Part shown: piece after piece, positions 1-8,865 of the stretch
How the letters are laid out: the number at the start of each line of letters is the position of its first letter
Numbering within the stretch: position 1 is the stretch's first letter
Origin: Enterocloster lavalensis
GTDB taxonomy: Bacteria; Bacillota; Clostridia; Lachnospirales; Lachnospiraceae
Length of the DNA stretch: 64,000 bases
Assembly (NCBI RefSeq): GCF_902364025.1
Contig: NZ_CABJCG010000009.1
Location: 194,123 to 258,122 of the forward strand
Direction of reading: 5' to 3'
Program-made: the position numbers and the translations under genes
Notes under the pieces: generated by a model
The model's database searches: none
Told to the model about the DNA's origin: nothing
What the model saw: the letters and a program-made list of their open reading frames with translations, nothing else

Positions 1-1755
1 CGCGTCACCGGTCAGGAGTATGCGGATCAGTTCGCGTATTTCCGGGGAAATGAGACGCTGGCCGTCCGTCTGGCAACGGAATACCGTTTCTTCCGGCAGC
101 AGGGGGAAGCCCCGGGCTGGGCGCAGGTCTGGCGGACCGTGACCGAGACCTACGGCAAGGAGCTGGTCGACAACTATGAGGCCATTTTGGAGGCCAACGA
201 GGAACGTCTGGGCCGCACCCGCAAGTTATTTAAGGTGGAGCAGGACATAACGGAGACCTTTGCGGATGTGAAGGGCCAGGAGACCGCGGTTGAAAAGCTG
301 GGCGAGGTAGTGGATATGCTGGCCCACAGCGACACCTACCGCTTGGCCGGGGCGCGGCTTCCCAAGGGCGCGTTGCTGGTAGGCCCGCCCGGAACGGGCA
401 AGACCCTTTTGGCCCGGGCCGTGGCCGGGGAGACGGCCCGGCGTGTCCGGGAAATGGACCCGGGCTGCAGCAAGGGCCGTACGGCCTTTATCGCTCTGGC
501 AGCCACGGATCTTCTGGCCGGGGGACTCAGCACCGGCGCAGACCGGGTGCGGGATTTGTTTTTGCAGGCGCAGAAGGCGGAAGCCGCCTCGGTGGTGATC
601 TTTATCGACGAGCTGGATGCGGTGGCGAAGGCGAGAGGGGCCAGGGGCGGGGCGGACGAAGTGCTGATTGCGCTTCTGGCCTGCATGGATGGCTTTTCGG
701 GGAACCAGAATCTGTTTGTGTTGGGAGCCACCAACCGCCCTGAGATTCTGGACCCGGCGCTGCTGCGCCCCGGCCGGTTTGACCGGCGCATCCCCGTGGG
801 GCTGCCGGACCGCAAGGGCCGGGAGGATATTTTGCGGCTGTATGCCAAAAAGCAGCTGCGCCCGGCCCTGGCCGCGTCGCTCAACCAAAAAGAGAAGGAG
901 CTGGACGCCCGGTGGTCCGAAACCGCTGAAGCGGTGATCCGGGAAACGGCGGCGAGAAGCTACGGCGCCAGCCCGGCGGAGCTGGCCAACCTGGTCAATG
1001 AGGCGGGAATTCTGGCGGCTGGCAGAGGCTGGCGTCCCGGCCCGGTTCCGGCGGACAACTGCCTGTACACCGTGACGCTGGAGGACCTGCTGGAAGCGCT
1101 GGAGAATATGATTGTGGGTCTTCCGTCCCGGAAAACCCCTGGGGCGCAGGATAAGAAGATCGTGGCGTTTCATGAGATCGGGCACGCCCTTCTGCGCGTG
1201 GTGGACGGCGAGGGAAACCCTGTGGCCAGGGACAAGGCGGTCCGGCCCTTCGAAAAGGTCACCTGCGTGCCCAGAGGGGAGTCGGCGCTGGGGTACGTGA
1301 TCAACCTGCCCGGCGAGGATAAGCATTTGAGGACAAAGGACGACCTGCTGGCCGAGGTGCGCTGCCTGCTTGGCGGACGGGCCGCGGAGGAGCTGACCGG
1401 CGGGGAGGGCGGCGTCACCCAGGGAGCGGGGGATGACCTGGCTAAGGCCACCGGCATCGTAAAGCGGATGGTGGCGCAGTATGGAATGTGCGGCCTCTTC
1501 GGTCCGGCTGCCATCCTGGCGGAAGCCGCCGATTACCTGGGAAATGCCAATGCGGGCAGCGTGCTGCCGGGGATGGAGCAGGAGGTGTCCCGGGAGGTAA
1601 TCCGGGTCCTCAAGGAACAGTATGAGCAGACCTTGCAGATACTCACCCGCTGGCAGGGCGCGCAGGAAACGCTTGCCGGGGAGCTGATCCGGCGGGAGAC
1701 GCTTTCGGGCGAGGAGTTTATGGAAATCTGGACAAGGGTTATCGATATGGTATAG
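1..1755 (+). CDS. FtsH-like AAA+ zinc metalloprotease (5' end outside window)
   Basis: The frame is open from base 1, so the start lies upstream; a GTG at 139 is internal. About 584 residues are visible. The AAA domain carries Walker A GPPGTGKT (382-405), Walker B VVIFIDELDA (about 592-621) and a second region of homology ending RPGRFDRRIP. The peptidase domain carries HEIGH (1171-1185) as zinc site and a later GDDLAKAT that supplies the expected third ligand. This is the order found in FtsH, a membrane-anchored ATP-dependent protease. Any membrane segments would lie before the window. The FtsH pore-loop region (normally MFVGVGASRVRDLF) reads LLAGGLSTGADRVRDLF here and lacks the aromatic residue. 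It may therefore be a divergent FtsH paralogue rather than the housekeeping enzyme. The family call is secure; the substrate is unknown. Confidence 0.88.
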   Translation, partial: RVTGQEYADQFAYFRGNETLAVRLATEYRFFRQQGEAPGWAQVWRTVTETYGKELVDNYEAILEANEERLGRTRKLFKVEQDITETFADVKGQETAVEKLGEVVDMLAHSDTYRLAGARLPKGALLVGPPGTGKTLLARAVAGETARRVREMDPGCSKGRTAFIALAATDLLAGGLSTGADRVRDLFLQAQKAEAASVVIFIDELDAVAKARGARGGADEVLIALLACMDGFSGNQNLFVLGATNRPEILDPALLRPGRFDRRIPVGLPDRKGREDILRLYAKKQLRPALAASLNQKEKELDARWSETAEAVIRETAARSYGASPAELANLVNEAGILAAGRGWRPGPVPADNCLYTVTLEDLLEALENMIVGLPSRKTPGAQDKKIVAFHEIGHALLRVVDGEGNPVARDKAVRPFEKVTCVPRGESALGYVINLPGEDKHLRTKDDLLAEVRCLLGGRAAEELTGGEGGVTQGAGDDLAKATGIVKRMVAQYGMCGLFGPAAILAEAADYLGNANAGSVLPGMEQEVSREVIRVLKEQYEQTLQILTRWQGAQETLAGELIRRETLSGEEFMEIWTRVIDMV

Positions 1756-1758
1756 ATT

Positions 1759-1811
1759 GAAAAAGGAAGAATCCCGGGTGCGGCAGGCGCGGCTGGGATT
1801 CTTCCTTTTTT
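1759..1811. terminator. Bidirectional intrinsic terminator
   Basis: A 15-base stem (GGAAGAATCCC paired with GGGATTCTTCC) is flanked by an A-run on the left and a T-run on the right. It can end the FtsH-like gene on the plus strand and the convergent secreted-protein gene on the minus strand. Confidence 0.85.
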
Positions 1812-1847
1812 GTAGTGTTTTCATTTGGCGGCTAAAGACGGCGGCCT

Positions 1848-2573
1848 TTAGCGCAGGTTGTTCTGCATGATGGAAGTGGTGTCCATCCCGGAGAGTTCTC
1901 CGGTGAAGAAGATCATGTACAGGTGACTTTCGGTCAGTCTGGCATAGACCTGCGTTTGGCCTGGAATTTCCAGAACCGGGTTATACCCGTAGTCGTAGAA
2001 GCGCCAGGTGCGGTTGGCGAGCTGCAGATTAGTGCCGGTTATTTCAACCCCGGTATTCTCCTTCATAGCCTCATCCAGGATATAATCGGAAAGTGCGGTC
2101 AGCATTCTCAGTTCTTCTGCGCTGAAACCCAGGTCAGCCAGGCTTTCGGAAGCCAGAGCAATCATCGCGGTGGTATCTGAGTTGGCAAGATAAACAAATC
2201 CATCCTCCTCGGAATACTTTGAAAATCCGTTGGGAATGGCAAGCGTTAAACCACCTGCCGTGACGGTACTCTGCTCTGGGGCCGTAGCCGCTTCACCGCC
2301 CTGCGTCTGCACGACGCCGTCCACGATCCAGGCCCCGCTGGCGTCCACGGTGTATCCATCGGGTGTCTGGGTCCCGGTCAGGCAATAACCGTCGGAGGTG
2401 AAATAGTAGCACTTCCCGTCCACCCATTTCCAGCCGTCCTTCAAATAGGTCTTGTCATCGTTCTGATACCACCAGCCCTTTGCATCCTGCTGCCATTGCC
2501 CTGCAAAGGCCGTCATGCTCATGGATACGGCCATAAGCCCTGCCAGAATAGCGGTCATGAAAGTTTTTTTCAT
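1848..2573 (-). CDS. Secreted protein with N-terminal cell-wall-binding repeat
   Basis: 241 residues. It has a signal peptide with a hydrophobic core and an SMTAFA cleavage region. Aromatic/Gly repeats of the choline/glucan-binding type follow (WWYQNDDKTYLKDGWKWV, CYYFTSDGYC). A linker motif TPDGYTVDASGAWIVDG is nearly identical to one in the protein at 15891-16646. The C-terminal 130 residues form a compact domain I do not recognise (AIPNGFSKYSEEDGFVYL, then an amphipathic region). The start is supported by AGGGGG seven bases upstream on the minus strand and by a good promoter. It is probably exported and held on the wall polymer. The function of the C-terminal domain is unknown. Confidence 0.85.
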   Translation of the reverse strand: MKKTFMTAILAGLMAVSMSMTAFAGQWQQDAKGWWYQNDDKTYLKDGWKWVDGKCYYFTSDGYCLTGTQTPDGYTVDASGAWIVDGVVQTQGGEAATAPEQSTVTAGGLTLAIPNGFSKYSEEDGFVYLANSDTTAMIALASESLADLGFSAEELRMLTALSDYILDEAMKENTGVEITGTNLQLANRTWRFYDYGYNPVLEIPGQTQVYARLTESHLYMIFFTGELSGMDTTSIMQNNLR

Positions 2574-2616
2574 CTTAAAGTCCCCCTTGTATAATATGGT
2601 AAATTATGTTGTATTC

Positions 2617-2645
2617 AGTATACCGCTAAGTGGACATCCCGTCAA
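2617..2645 (-). promoter_or_regulatory. Sigma-A promoter of the secreted wall-binding protein
   Basis: Read on the minus strand: TTGACG, a 17-base spacer, then TATACT. It lies about 45 bases ahead of the start codon. Confidence 0.72.
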
Positions 2646-2902
2646 ACCTGAATTCCCGCTTTCGATCAAACCAACCGCAATTTATAAAAATATCATCCCC
2701 ACTGAAACATATCAGTTTTTAAAGCATCCGGCCACCACTCCCCAGGGGGACATTGTTAAAAACAAAACGGAAATTACATATTATTGATAAAACCATAACA
2801 AAATTCACACAAAATTTAGGCAATATTGAATAAAAAGAGGGGGGATTAATTGTGGATATAGTAGAAAAGTCGAATATATTCTATAAATCGAAGATAATGT
2901 TG
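2646..2902. other. AT-rich intergenic region between divergent transcription units
   Basis: The gap between the divergent genes spans 2574-2982. Apart from the two promoters listed, this middle part is AT-rich and shows no convincing ORF, RNA or strong palindrome. It would be the place for catabolite or sugar-responsive operators. Confidence 0.5.
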
Positions 2903-2931
2903 TTGACTCTGCAAAAATACAATGATATATT
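2903..2931 (+). promoter_or_regulatory. Sigma-A promoter of the sugar ABC operon
   Basis: TTGACT (2903-2908), a 17-base spacer and TATATT (2926-2931). The 5' leader of about 45 bases ends in an AGGAGGAGG ribosome site ahead of ATG 2983. Confidence 0.75.
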
Positions 2932-2982
2932 TCATATATACAAATATATCAAATGTGATGAAACACATTAGGAGGAGGGTAC

Positions 2983-4104
2983 ATGAAGAAATTTTACGCT
3001 TATTTAATCGCAATCGGAATGGTTGCATCCCTGGCCGGATGTTCGGGAGGAGCCAAGGAAGCGCCGACCACCGCAGCACCCGCCACCACCGCGGCCACCG
3101 AGGCTGAGACGAAGGCGGAGGAAACCAAGGAAGAGTCCAAGGCTGAGACCAGCGCAGCCGCAGCGGAGACCATCGCGCAATCCGTGGATTTGAGCGCGGC
3201 GTTAGAGGGACTTCCCAAGGATTTCGGCAAGGGCAAGAAGGTGGGCCTTGCGCAGATGCATTACACCAACGCGTTCCGTATCGCCGAGACCAACAGCGTG
3301 CTGGAAGCATTTGAGGGCGCCGGATTCGAGGTGGTTTGGAACGAGGCCAAGAACGACACCGCAACCCAGATTTCCAATGTAAACGACCTGCTGGCGCAGG
3401 ATATCGACTATCTGCTGCTGCCGCCCAAGGAGGAGGAAGGTCTGGTTCCGGCCCTGGAGGCTGCAAAGGCCGCGGGCGTGCCCGTGATCCTTCTGGACCG
3501 CTCCGCCAACGGCACCCCGGGCGAGGACTATGTGACCGCCATCCGTTCCAACGCCGAGGCCGAGGGCGAGTGGTGCGCCGACTGGGTGATTAAGAATTAT
3601 CCTGATAAGTGCAACGTGGTTGAGATTTTCGGCGCGCCCGGCTCCACCACCGCGATGGACCGCTCCAAGGGCTTCATGGCCACCATCAAGGGACACGACA
3701 ACATCGTGCTTCTGGAGTCCCAGGTAGGCAACAACATGCGTTCCGAGGCTCAGGTTTGTATGGAGAACCTGATCCAGGCTTACGGCGACGAGATCGACGT
3801 GGTGGTAACGCACTCCGACGAGATGACCTTCGGCGCACTGCAGGCCATCGACGGAATGGGCCTGGTACCCGGAGAGGACATCGACGTGTTGTCCATCGGC
3901 GACGGCAGCTCGGCAATGCTTCAGGAAATCATTGACGGCAGAGTGGCGGCTTGCTCCGAGTGCTCACCGCTCCTTGGGCCGCAGGCGCTTCAGGTAGTGG
4001 CGGCTCTGGAACAGGGTATGGAAGTGGACGGACTGATCTGGGCCAACGACCGTTTCTTCACAGTTGACAATGCAGCGACAGAGCTGGAGAAAGCGGGCTG
4101 GTAA
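2983..4104 (+). CDS. Sugar ABC transporter substrate-binding lipoprotein (RbsB-like)
   Basis: 373 residues. It has a lipoprotein signal with lipobox LAGC (Cys20), then an Ala/Thr/Glu-rich tether (about residues 25-65) and a type I periplasmic-binding fold. GKKVGLAQMHYTNAFR opens the first lobe, PGSTTAMDRSKGF lies mid-domain and VVVTHSDEMTFGAL is the usual second-lobe motif. In a Gram-positive cell it would sit on the outer face of the membrane and hand sugar to the permeases encoded downstream. It is the first gene of the operon, and a hairpin terminator follows it, which would raise its dose over the other subunits. The ligand cannot be read from sequence. The catabolic genes point to a pentose, hexose or sugar acid. 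Confidence 0.92.
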   Translation: MKKFYAYLIAIGMVASLAGCSGGAKEAPTTAAPATTAATEAETKAEETKEESKAETSAAAAETIAQSVDLSAALEGLPKDFGKGKKVGLAQMHYTNAFRIAETNSVLEAFEGAGFEVVWNEAKNDTATQISNVNDLLAQDIDYLLLPPKEEEGLVPALEAAKAAGVPVILLDRSANGTPGEDYVTAIRSNAEAEGEWCADWVIKNYPDKCNVVEIFGAPGSTTAMDRSKGFMATIKGHDNIVLLESQVGNNMRSEAQVCMENLIQAYGDEIDVVVTHSDEMTFGALQAIDGMGLVPGEDIDVLSIGDGSSAMLQEIIDGRVAACSECSPLLGPQALQVVAALEQGMEVDGLIWANDRFFTVDNAATELEKAGW

Positions 4105-4137
4105 TTCACCGGCATTCAGGCATGTTTGGTAATAATC

Positions 4138-4190
4138 AAAATGAGTGTGCACTCCGCTACGTGTGATGGCTGAACGCACACTCATTTTTT
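4138..4190 (+). terminator. Intercistronic terminator/attenuator after the binding-protein gene
   Basis: AAATGAGTGTGC pairs with GCACACTCATTT and is followed by a T-run. It lies between the binding-protein gene and the ABC ATPase gene, where partial read-through would set subunit stoichiometry. I see no separate promoter for the ATPase gene. Confidence 0.8.
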
Positions 4191-4278
4191 AAATGGAAAA
4201 GGCCGCGGGCGGTTGCCGTATGTAATGGGCCGCCGGCGCAGCCTGCGGGCGAGAATAGGCAAGTGAGGAGGGACCGCA

Positions 4279-5802
4279 TTGGAAGAAAATGTATTGCTGG
4301 AGATGAAAAACATATCAAAGACATTTCCCGGCGTCAAGGCCTTGAAAAACGTCCACTTTAAGGTCCACCGGGGCGAGATCATGGCGTTTATGGGGGAGAA
4401 CGGAGCGGGAAAATCCACCCTCATTAAGATTATAACCGGCTACTACCGCCGGGACCCGGGAGCCGGGGAGTTTTATTTCGACGGAAAAGCGGTAAACCCG
4501 AGAAATACGGACGAGGCTCAGAGGCTGGGGATCAGCACCATTTTCCAGGAGCTGAACCTAAGCCCGTTTTTGAGTGTTGCGGAAAATATTTATCTGGGAA
4601 ATACACCTAAGAAAAATGGGATGATCGATTGGGATACCATGAACAAAAACGCCAGGGCCGCGCTTTTGGAGCTGGGTGTGGACATCGACGTGACCGCCCA
4701 GCTGAGCATGCAGAGCACGGCCATCCAGCAGATGGTCAGCATCGCCAGGGCGCTGTCGCGCAACACCAAGCTGCTGATCATGGACGAGGCCACCTCCTCC
4801 CTGGACACCGGAGAGGTCAAGGTGCTGTTCGATGTGGTCAAGGGACTGAAACAGAAGGGGATTTCCACCATTTTCGTGACCCACAAAATGGACGAGATTT
4901 ACCAGGTCTGCGATGCGGCCACGATCTTTAAAGACGGAGAATACGTCGCCTGCATGCCCCTTGAGGAGCTGCCAAAGCTCAAGCTGATCTCTCTGATGAT
5001 CGGCCGGGATGCCAGCGAACTTGTAAATAAAAGGAAAAAATACGACCCGGATAAGGTGAAATCGGAAGTGATCTGCCGGGTGGTGGGCGTGAAAAAAGCC
5101 AACCAGAGGTTGAAGAACATCAACCTGGAGATTCACAAGGGCGAGGTTCTGGGGCTTTCGGGACTGCTGGGCTCCGGCAGAACGGAGACCGCTAAGGTCA
5201 TTTTCGGGGACGATTTGAACTATGACGGCGAGGTGTTCATGGGCCAGACGGCCATCCGCTTCAAGAGCCCGGCGGACGCCATCAAGCGGGGGCTGGCGTT
5301 CTGCTCGGAGGACCGCAAGGCCGAGGGCATTTTCCCCTACATGTCCATCCAGGACAACCTGACCATGACCATACTGCCCAAGATCAGCCGGTTCGGAATC
5401 CTGAACAAGAAAAAGCAGAAGGAAGTCACCCTGGAATACATCCAGAAGATCGCCATCAAGACGCCGGGCACCTCCACCAAGATCAAGGATTTGAGCGGCG
5501 GGAACCAGCAGAAGGTGATCCTGTCCCGATGGCTGGCCACCCACCCGGACCTGATTATCCTGGACGAGCCCACCCGGGGCATCGACGTGGGCGCAAAGGG
5601 CGAGATTGAGGAGCTGATCAAACAGATTTCCGACAGCGGGATCAGCGTGCTCTACATTTCCTCCGAGCTGGACGAACTGGTGCGGGAATGCGACCGCATC
5701 GTGATTCTGCACGACGGGAGAAACGTGGGGGAACTGGTGAATGAGGAGATCAACTCGGATGCCATCATGAACGTGATTGCGTCCGGCCAAATCGATATAT
5801 AG
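4279..5802 (+). CDS. Sugar ABC transporter ATPase with two nucleotide-binding domains (RbsA/MglA-like)
   Basis: 507 residues, the normal length for the tandem-ATPase CUT2 family. Domain 1 has Walker A GENGAGKST (about residues 40-48) and Walker B LLIMDEATSSLD. Its signature region, STAIQQMVSIARAL, has drifted from LSGGQ. Domain 2 has the degenerate P-loop GLLGSGRTE usual for this family and an intact LSGGNQQKV signature followed by LIILDEPTRGID. The start is TTG 4279, chosen because GAGGAGGG ends seven bases upstream and no in-frame ATG fits. It energises import by the two permeases that follow. Confidence 0.93.
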   Translation: MEENVLLEMKNISKTFPGVKALKNVHFKVHRGEIMAFMGENGAGKSTLIKIITGYYRRDPGAGEFYFDGKAVNPRNTDEAQRLGISTIFQELNLSPFLSVAENIYLGNTPKKNGMIDWDTMNKNARAALLELGVDIDVTAQLSMQSTAIQQMVSIARALSRNTKLLIMDEATSSLDTGEVKVLFDVVKGLKQKGISTIFVTHKMDEIYQVCDAATIFKDGEYVACMPLEELPKLKLISLMIGRDASELVNKRKKYDPDKVKSEVICRVVGVKKANQRLKNINLEIHKGEVLGLSGLLGSGRTETAKVIFGDDLNYDGEVFMGQTAIRFKSPADAIKRGLAFCSEDRKAEGIFPYMSIQDNLTMTILPKISRFGILNKKKQKEVTLEYIQKIAIKTPGTSTKIKDLSGGNQQKVILSRWLATHPDLIILDEPTRGIDVGAKGEIEELIKQISDSGISVLYISSELDELVRECDRIVILHDGRNVGELVNEEINSDAIMNVIASGQIDI

Positions 5803-5860
5803 AGCGTGGGCGGCTGCGAAGGCAGCGGACGGTTACAAACGCGGAAGGGAGTCTGGTTGT

Positions 5861-6823
5861 ATGGCGGATCACATACAGAAAGAGAAGATGACGTTCAGAG
5901 AGATTTTTATCAGCTACGGCGCGGTAATCGCCCTGGCGGTGCTGATCGTCTTTAACGGAATTGTCACAAAAAACTTTTTATCCCTCAACACCCTGTGGCT
6001 GGTCATTAAACAGTCCACCCCCATTTTGTTTATGACGGTGGGTATGACCTTTGTTATCAGCTCGGGAGGGATTGATATCTCCACAGGGTCCATGATGGCG
6101 TTCTGCGGCATCATCGTGTCCCTGGGAATCACCAACGGAGGAAATTTCTGGGTCTGGTGCCTGATCGGCCTGGCGGCCTGCGCGGCCATCGGCGTGTTCA
6201 ACGGCTTTCTTATCTCCAGCGTGGGCGTGCAGCCGGTGATTCTGACCCTGGTGATGCAGATCGTGATGCGCGGCGTCACGGTTCTCATGGCCAAATCCTC
6301 GGTGTTCGTGCTGGGCGGCTACCCGGAGATCAAGACTCTGGGCATTTACCGCTTTCCGGGCAGGGTGCCGATTCAGATTGTATTTTTCATTTTCATCGTC
6401 ATTGTCAGCGTGTTTGTGCTGCGCAAAACCCTGCTGGGCAAGTACGTGGAGGCCGTGGGCAGCAATCCCAAGGCGGCCCGGCTGACCGGCGTGCGCACCG
6501 TGGCCGTGATCATTACGGTGTACGTGATCTCCGCGGTGCTGGCGGGTTCCTGCGGCATCCTGGAAATGTGCCGGAACGCGGCCCTGGACCCCAATGAGCT
6601 TGGCAAGCTCTACGAGCTGGACGCCATCGCGGGCGTGGCGGTGGGCGGCACCTCCATGAAGGGCGGCAAGGCCAACATCGTGGGTTCCATCGCGGGCTGC
6701 CTGATCATGGTCCTCATCGGAACCACGGTCAATATGAACGGTATCCCGTTTGCCACATCCAACATTATCAAGGCGGCAATTATCATCTTTGCGCTGGCCA
6801 TTCAGCGTGAGAGAAGCGTATAA
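5861..6823 (+). CDS. Sugar ABC transporter permease (RbsC-like), first of two
   Basis: About 320 residues from ATG 5861, which is preceded by AAGGGAG. An in-frame TTG at 5777 would overlap the ATPase gene and lacks a ribosome site. The protein is strongly hydrophobic with 8-10 predicted membrane segments. It has the family hallmarks GMTFVISSGGIDIS near the N-terminus and AIAGVAVGGTSMKGGKAN near the C-terminus. With the next gene it should form a heterodimeric channel, whereas many RbsC-type systems use one permease gene. Confidence 0.92.
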   Translation: MADHIQKEKMTFREIFISYGAVIALAVLIVFNGIVTKNFLSLNTLWLVIKQSTPILFMTVGMTFVISSGGIDISTGSMMAFCGIIVSLGITNGGNFWVWCLIGLAACAAIGVFNGFLISSVGVQPVILTLVMQIVMRGVTVLMAKSSVFVLGGYPEIKTLGIYRFPGRVPIQIVFFIFIVIVSVFVLRKTLLGKYVEAVGSNPKAARLTGVRTVAVIITVYVISAVLAGSCGILEMCRNAALDPNELGKLYELDAIAGVAVGGTSMKGGKANIVGSIAGCLIMVLIGTTVNMNGIPFATSNIIKAAIIIFALAIQRERSV

Positions 6824-6837
6824 GGGGAGGGCGGAAC

Positions 6838-7842
6838 ATGGATACGATGAAAGCGAAAACCAGGAAGCCCTTGGGGCAGTTCCTGAACGACAACTCTTCC
6901 GTGATCGCGGTACTGCTGCTGATCCTTTTGGGTACCGCGGCCTACGGGACCACATTTTTGAACTACAAGAAAAATTTAATCAACGTGCTCCACACCGCGT
7001 CCATGATGGGCATCATGGGTCTGGGCGTGAACCTGTGCTTCTTAATCGGAGCCAGGGATTTGTCCGTGGGCGCGCTGGCGGCCCTGGTCAGCATGGTCAC
7101 GGCCTGGCTTGCCCCCTACGGCTTCCCGGTGGCGGTGGCCGGCGGACTGACGGTGGGTGCTATATTTGGGGCCTTTAACGGCGTAATCGTCAGCATGTTC
7201 AAGGTGCAGCCCTTTATCGCCACCCTGGGAACCCAGCTGGCGGCCAGGGGATTCGCCCTGCTGATCAACAAGGAGCTGTCCATTTCCCTGGGGACCAACG
7301 CACCCCAGTTAAAGTACGTGGGTAATGGAAATGTGTTCGGCCTGATTCCATTTCCCACCTTCGCGTTTATCATCCTGATCCTGGTTCTGACTGTGATTCT
7401 GCGGAAAAAGGACTTCGGCCGGGGCGTCTACGCGGTGGGCGGCGACGAGGGCTCTGCGGAAATGATGGGGATTCACGTGAACCGGACCAAGATTATCGTG
7501 TTCACCATCAGCGGGCTGATGGCGGCGTGCAGCGGCATCATTCTCTGCGGGCGTCTGAGCGCGGGACAGCCCACGGCCTGCGAGGGCTGGGAAATGACCA
7601 TCATGGCCGCGGTGGTGCTGGGCGGCACGTCCGTGCGCGGCGGCATCGGAAAGATCCACGGCGTGTTCCTGGGCTGCCTGTTCGTGACGTTTATCACCAA
7701 CCTGATCAACTTAAACGGGCATATCAGCGCGTACTGGAAGGACATTATCACAGGCGTGGTGCTGCTGATCGCGGTGCTGGTTCAGGTGTATTCGGACAAG
7801 CAGAAGGAGAAAGTAAAACATTCCAGGAAGGACGGGGAGTGA
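6838..7842 (+). CDS. Sugar ABC transporter permease (RbsC-like), second of two
   Basis: 334 residues starting 15 bases after the previous stop, with AAGGGGAGGG upstream. It has the same fold as its neighbour: GLGVNLCFLIGARDLSVG, then VVLGGTSVRGGIGKIHG close to the end and a charged tail. The two permeases are clearly paralogous but well diverged, which fits a heterodimer. Confidence 0.92.
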   Translation: MDTMKAKTRKPLGQFLNDNSSVIAVLLLILLGTAAYGTTFLNYKKNLINVLHTASMMGIMGLGVNLCFLIGARDLSVGALAALVSMVTAWLAPYGFPVAVAGGLTVGAIFGAFNGVIVSMFKVQPFIATLGTQLAARGFALLINKELSISLGTNAPQLKYVGNGNVFGLIPFPTFAFIILILVLTVILRKKDFGRGVYAVGGDEGSAEMMGIHVNRTKIIVFTISGLMAACSGIILCGRLSAGQPTACEGWEMTIMAAVVLGGTSVRGGIGKIHGVFLGCLFVTFITNLINLNGHISAYWKDIITGVVLLIAVLVQVYSDKQKEKVKHSRKDGE

Positions 7843-7846
7843 GATC

Positions 7847-8854
7847 GTGAAAGAGTATATTATCACCATTGACGGGGGCACCACCAACACCCGGTGCATC
7901 CTCTGGGGCAGCGGGCAGAGGCGGATTGACGAGGAGCGGCGGACCGTGGGCGTGCGCAATACCTCCATCGACGGCAACAACAGCGGGCTGAAGCAGGCGG
8001 TGCGGGAGTGCATCGAGCAGCTTTTGGAGCGCAACGGCGTCTCCTACGACCAGATACACCGGATCATCGGCAGCGGCATGATCACCTCCGACGTGGGGCT
8101 GGTGGTGGTGCCATGGATCACCGCGCCTGCGGGGGTGAAGGAGCTGGCCGCCAATATCGCAGAGATTTCCCTGCCGGATATCTGCCCCATCCCCATCTGC
8201 TTTATCCCGGGGATCAAGAACGGGGAGGGCCCCTTTGACCTTGAAAATATCGAAGCCATGGACATTATGCGGGGCGAGGAGGTGGAGAGCGTGGCCATTC
8301 TCGACAAGTTCCCGCCGGGAAAACCTATGCTGTTGATTCTGCCCGGCTCCCACAACAAGTTCGTGTCCGTGGACCGGGAGGGGAAGATCACGGGCTGCCT
8401 CACCTCCATTTCCGGGGAACTGCTGGCCTCCATCACCAACGACACCATTATTGCCAAGTCGGTGAACCGGGAGTTCGTGTCGCCGGAGAGTTATGACCGG
8501 GAATGGGTTCAGAAGGGGTATGAGACCGCCACCCGGGCGGGGATTGGAAGGGCCTGCTTTACCGCCAGAATCCTGATGCTGTTCTACAACAATGACCCGA
8601 AGAAGCTGGCCAACTATATTTTGGGGGCCACCATCGCCGGGGACATGCAGGCGGTCCGCAATTCCACGGCATTGAAGGTGGACGGGGACACGCTGGCAGT
8701 GGTGGGCGGAAAGGAGCCGCTGCGCACGGCGGTGGCGGATGTGCTGAAATATGACGGTTATTTCCGGGAGGTGGAGACCTTCTGCCCGGAGGGGGGTATC
8801 CCGCTCTCGGCCAGAGGCGCTTACATCGTGGCCCGGGAAACCGGAATTTTATAA
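7847..8854 (+). CDS. 2-dehydro-3-deoxygalactonokinase family sugar-acid kinase (DgoK-like)
   Basis: 335 residues from GTG 7847, four bases after the permease stop. IDGGTTNTRCILW at the N-terminus is the phosphate-binding loop of the DgoK branch of the actin-like kinases. Further support comes from IIGSGMITSDVGL, LPGSHNKFVSV and SISGELLA. Characterised members phosphorylate 2-keto-3-deoxygalactonate at C6 in the DeLey-Doudoroff pathway. No matching KDPGal aldolase is encoded here, so the substrate may be another keto-sugar acid, or the aldolase lies elsewhere. Confidence 0.85.
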   Translation: MKEYIITIDGGTTNTRCILWGSGQRRIDEERRTVGVRNTSIDGNNSGLKQAVRECIEQLLERNGVSYDQIHRIIGSGMITSDVGLVVVPWITAPAGVKELAANIAEISLPDICPIPICFIPGIKNGEGPFDLENIEAMDIMRGEEVESVAILDKFPPGKPMLLILPGSHNKFVSVDREGKITGCLTSISGELLASITNDTIIAKSVNREFVSPESYDREWVQKGYETATRAGIGRACFTARILMLFYNNDPKKLANYILGATIAGDMQAVRNSTALKVDGDTLAVVGGKEPLRTAVADVLKYDGYFREVETFCPEGGIPLSARGAYIVARETGIL

Positions 8855-8865
8855 GGGGAAACGAG

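Noticed and set aside
226..1824. 532-residue open frame antisense to the FtsH-like gene
   Set aside because: Composition is typical of the antisense of a GC3-rich gene (His, Arg and Gln rich), with no ribosome site, and the plus-strand frame carries all protease motifs.
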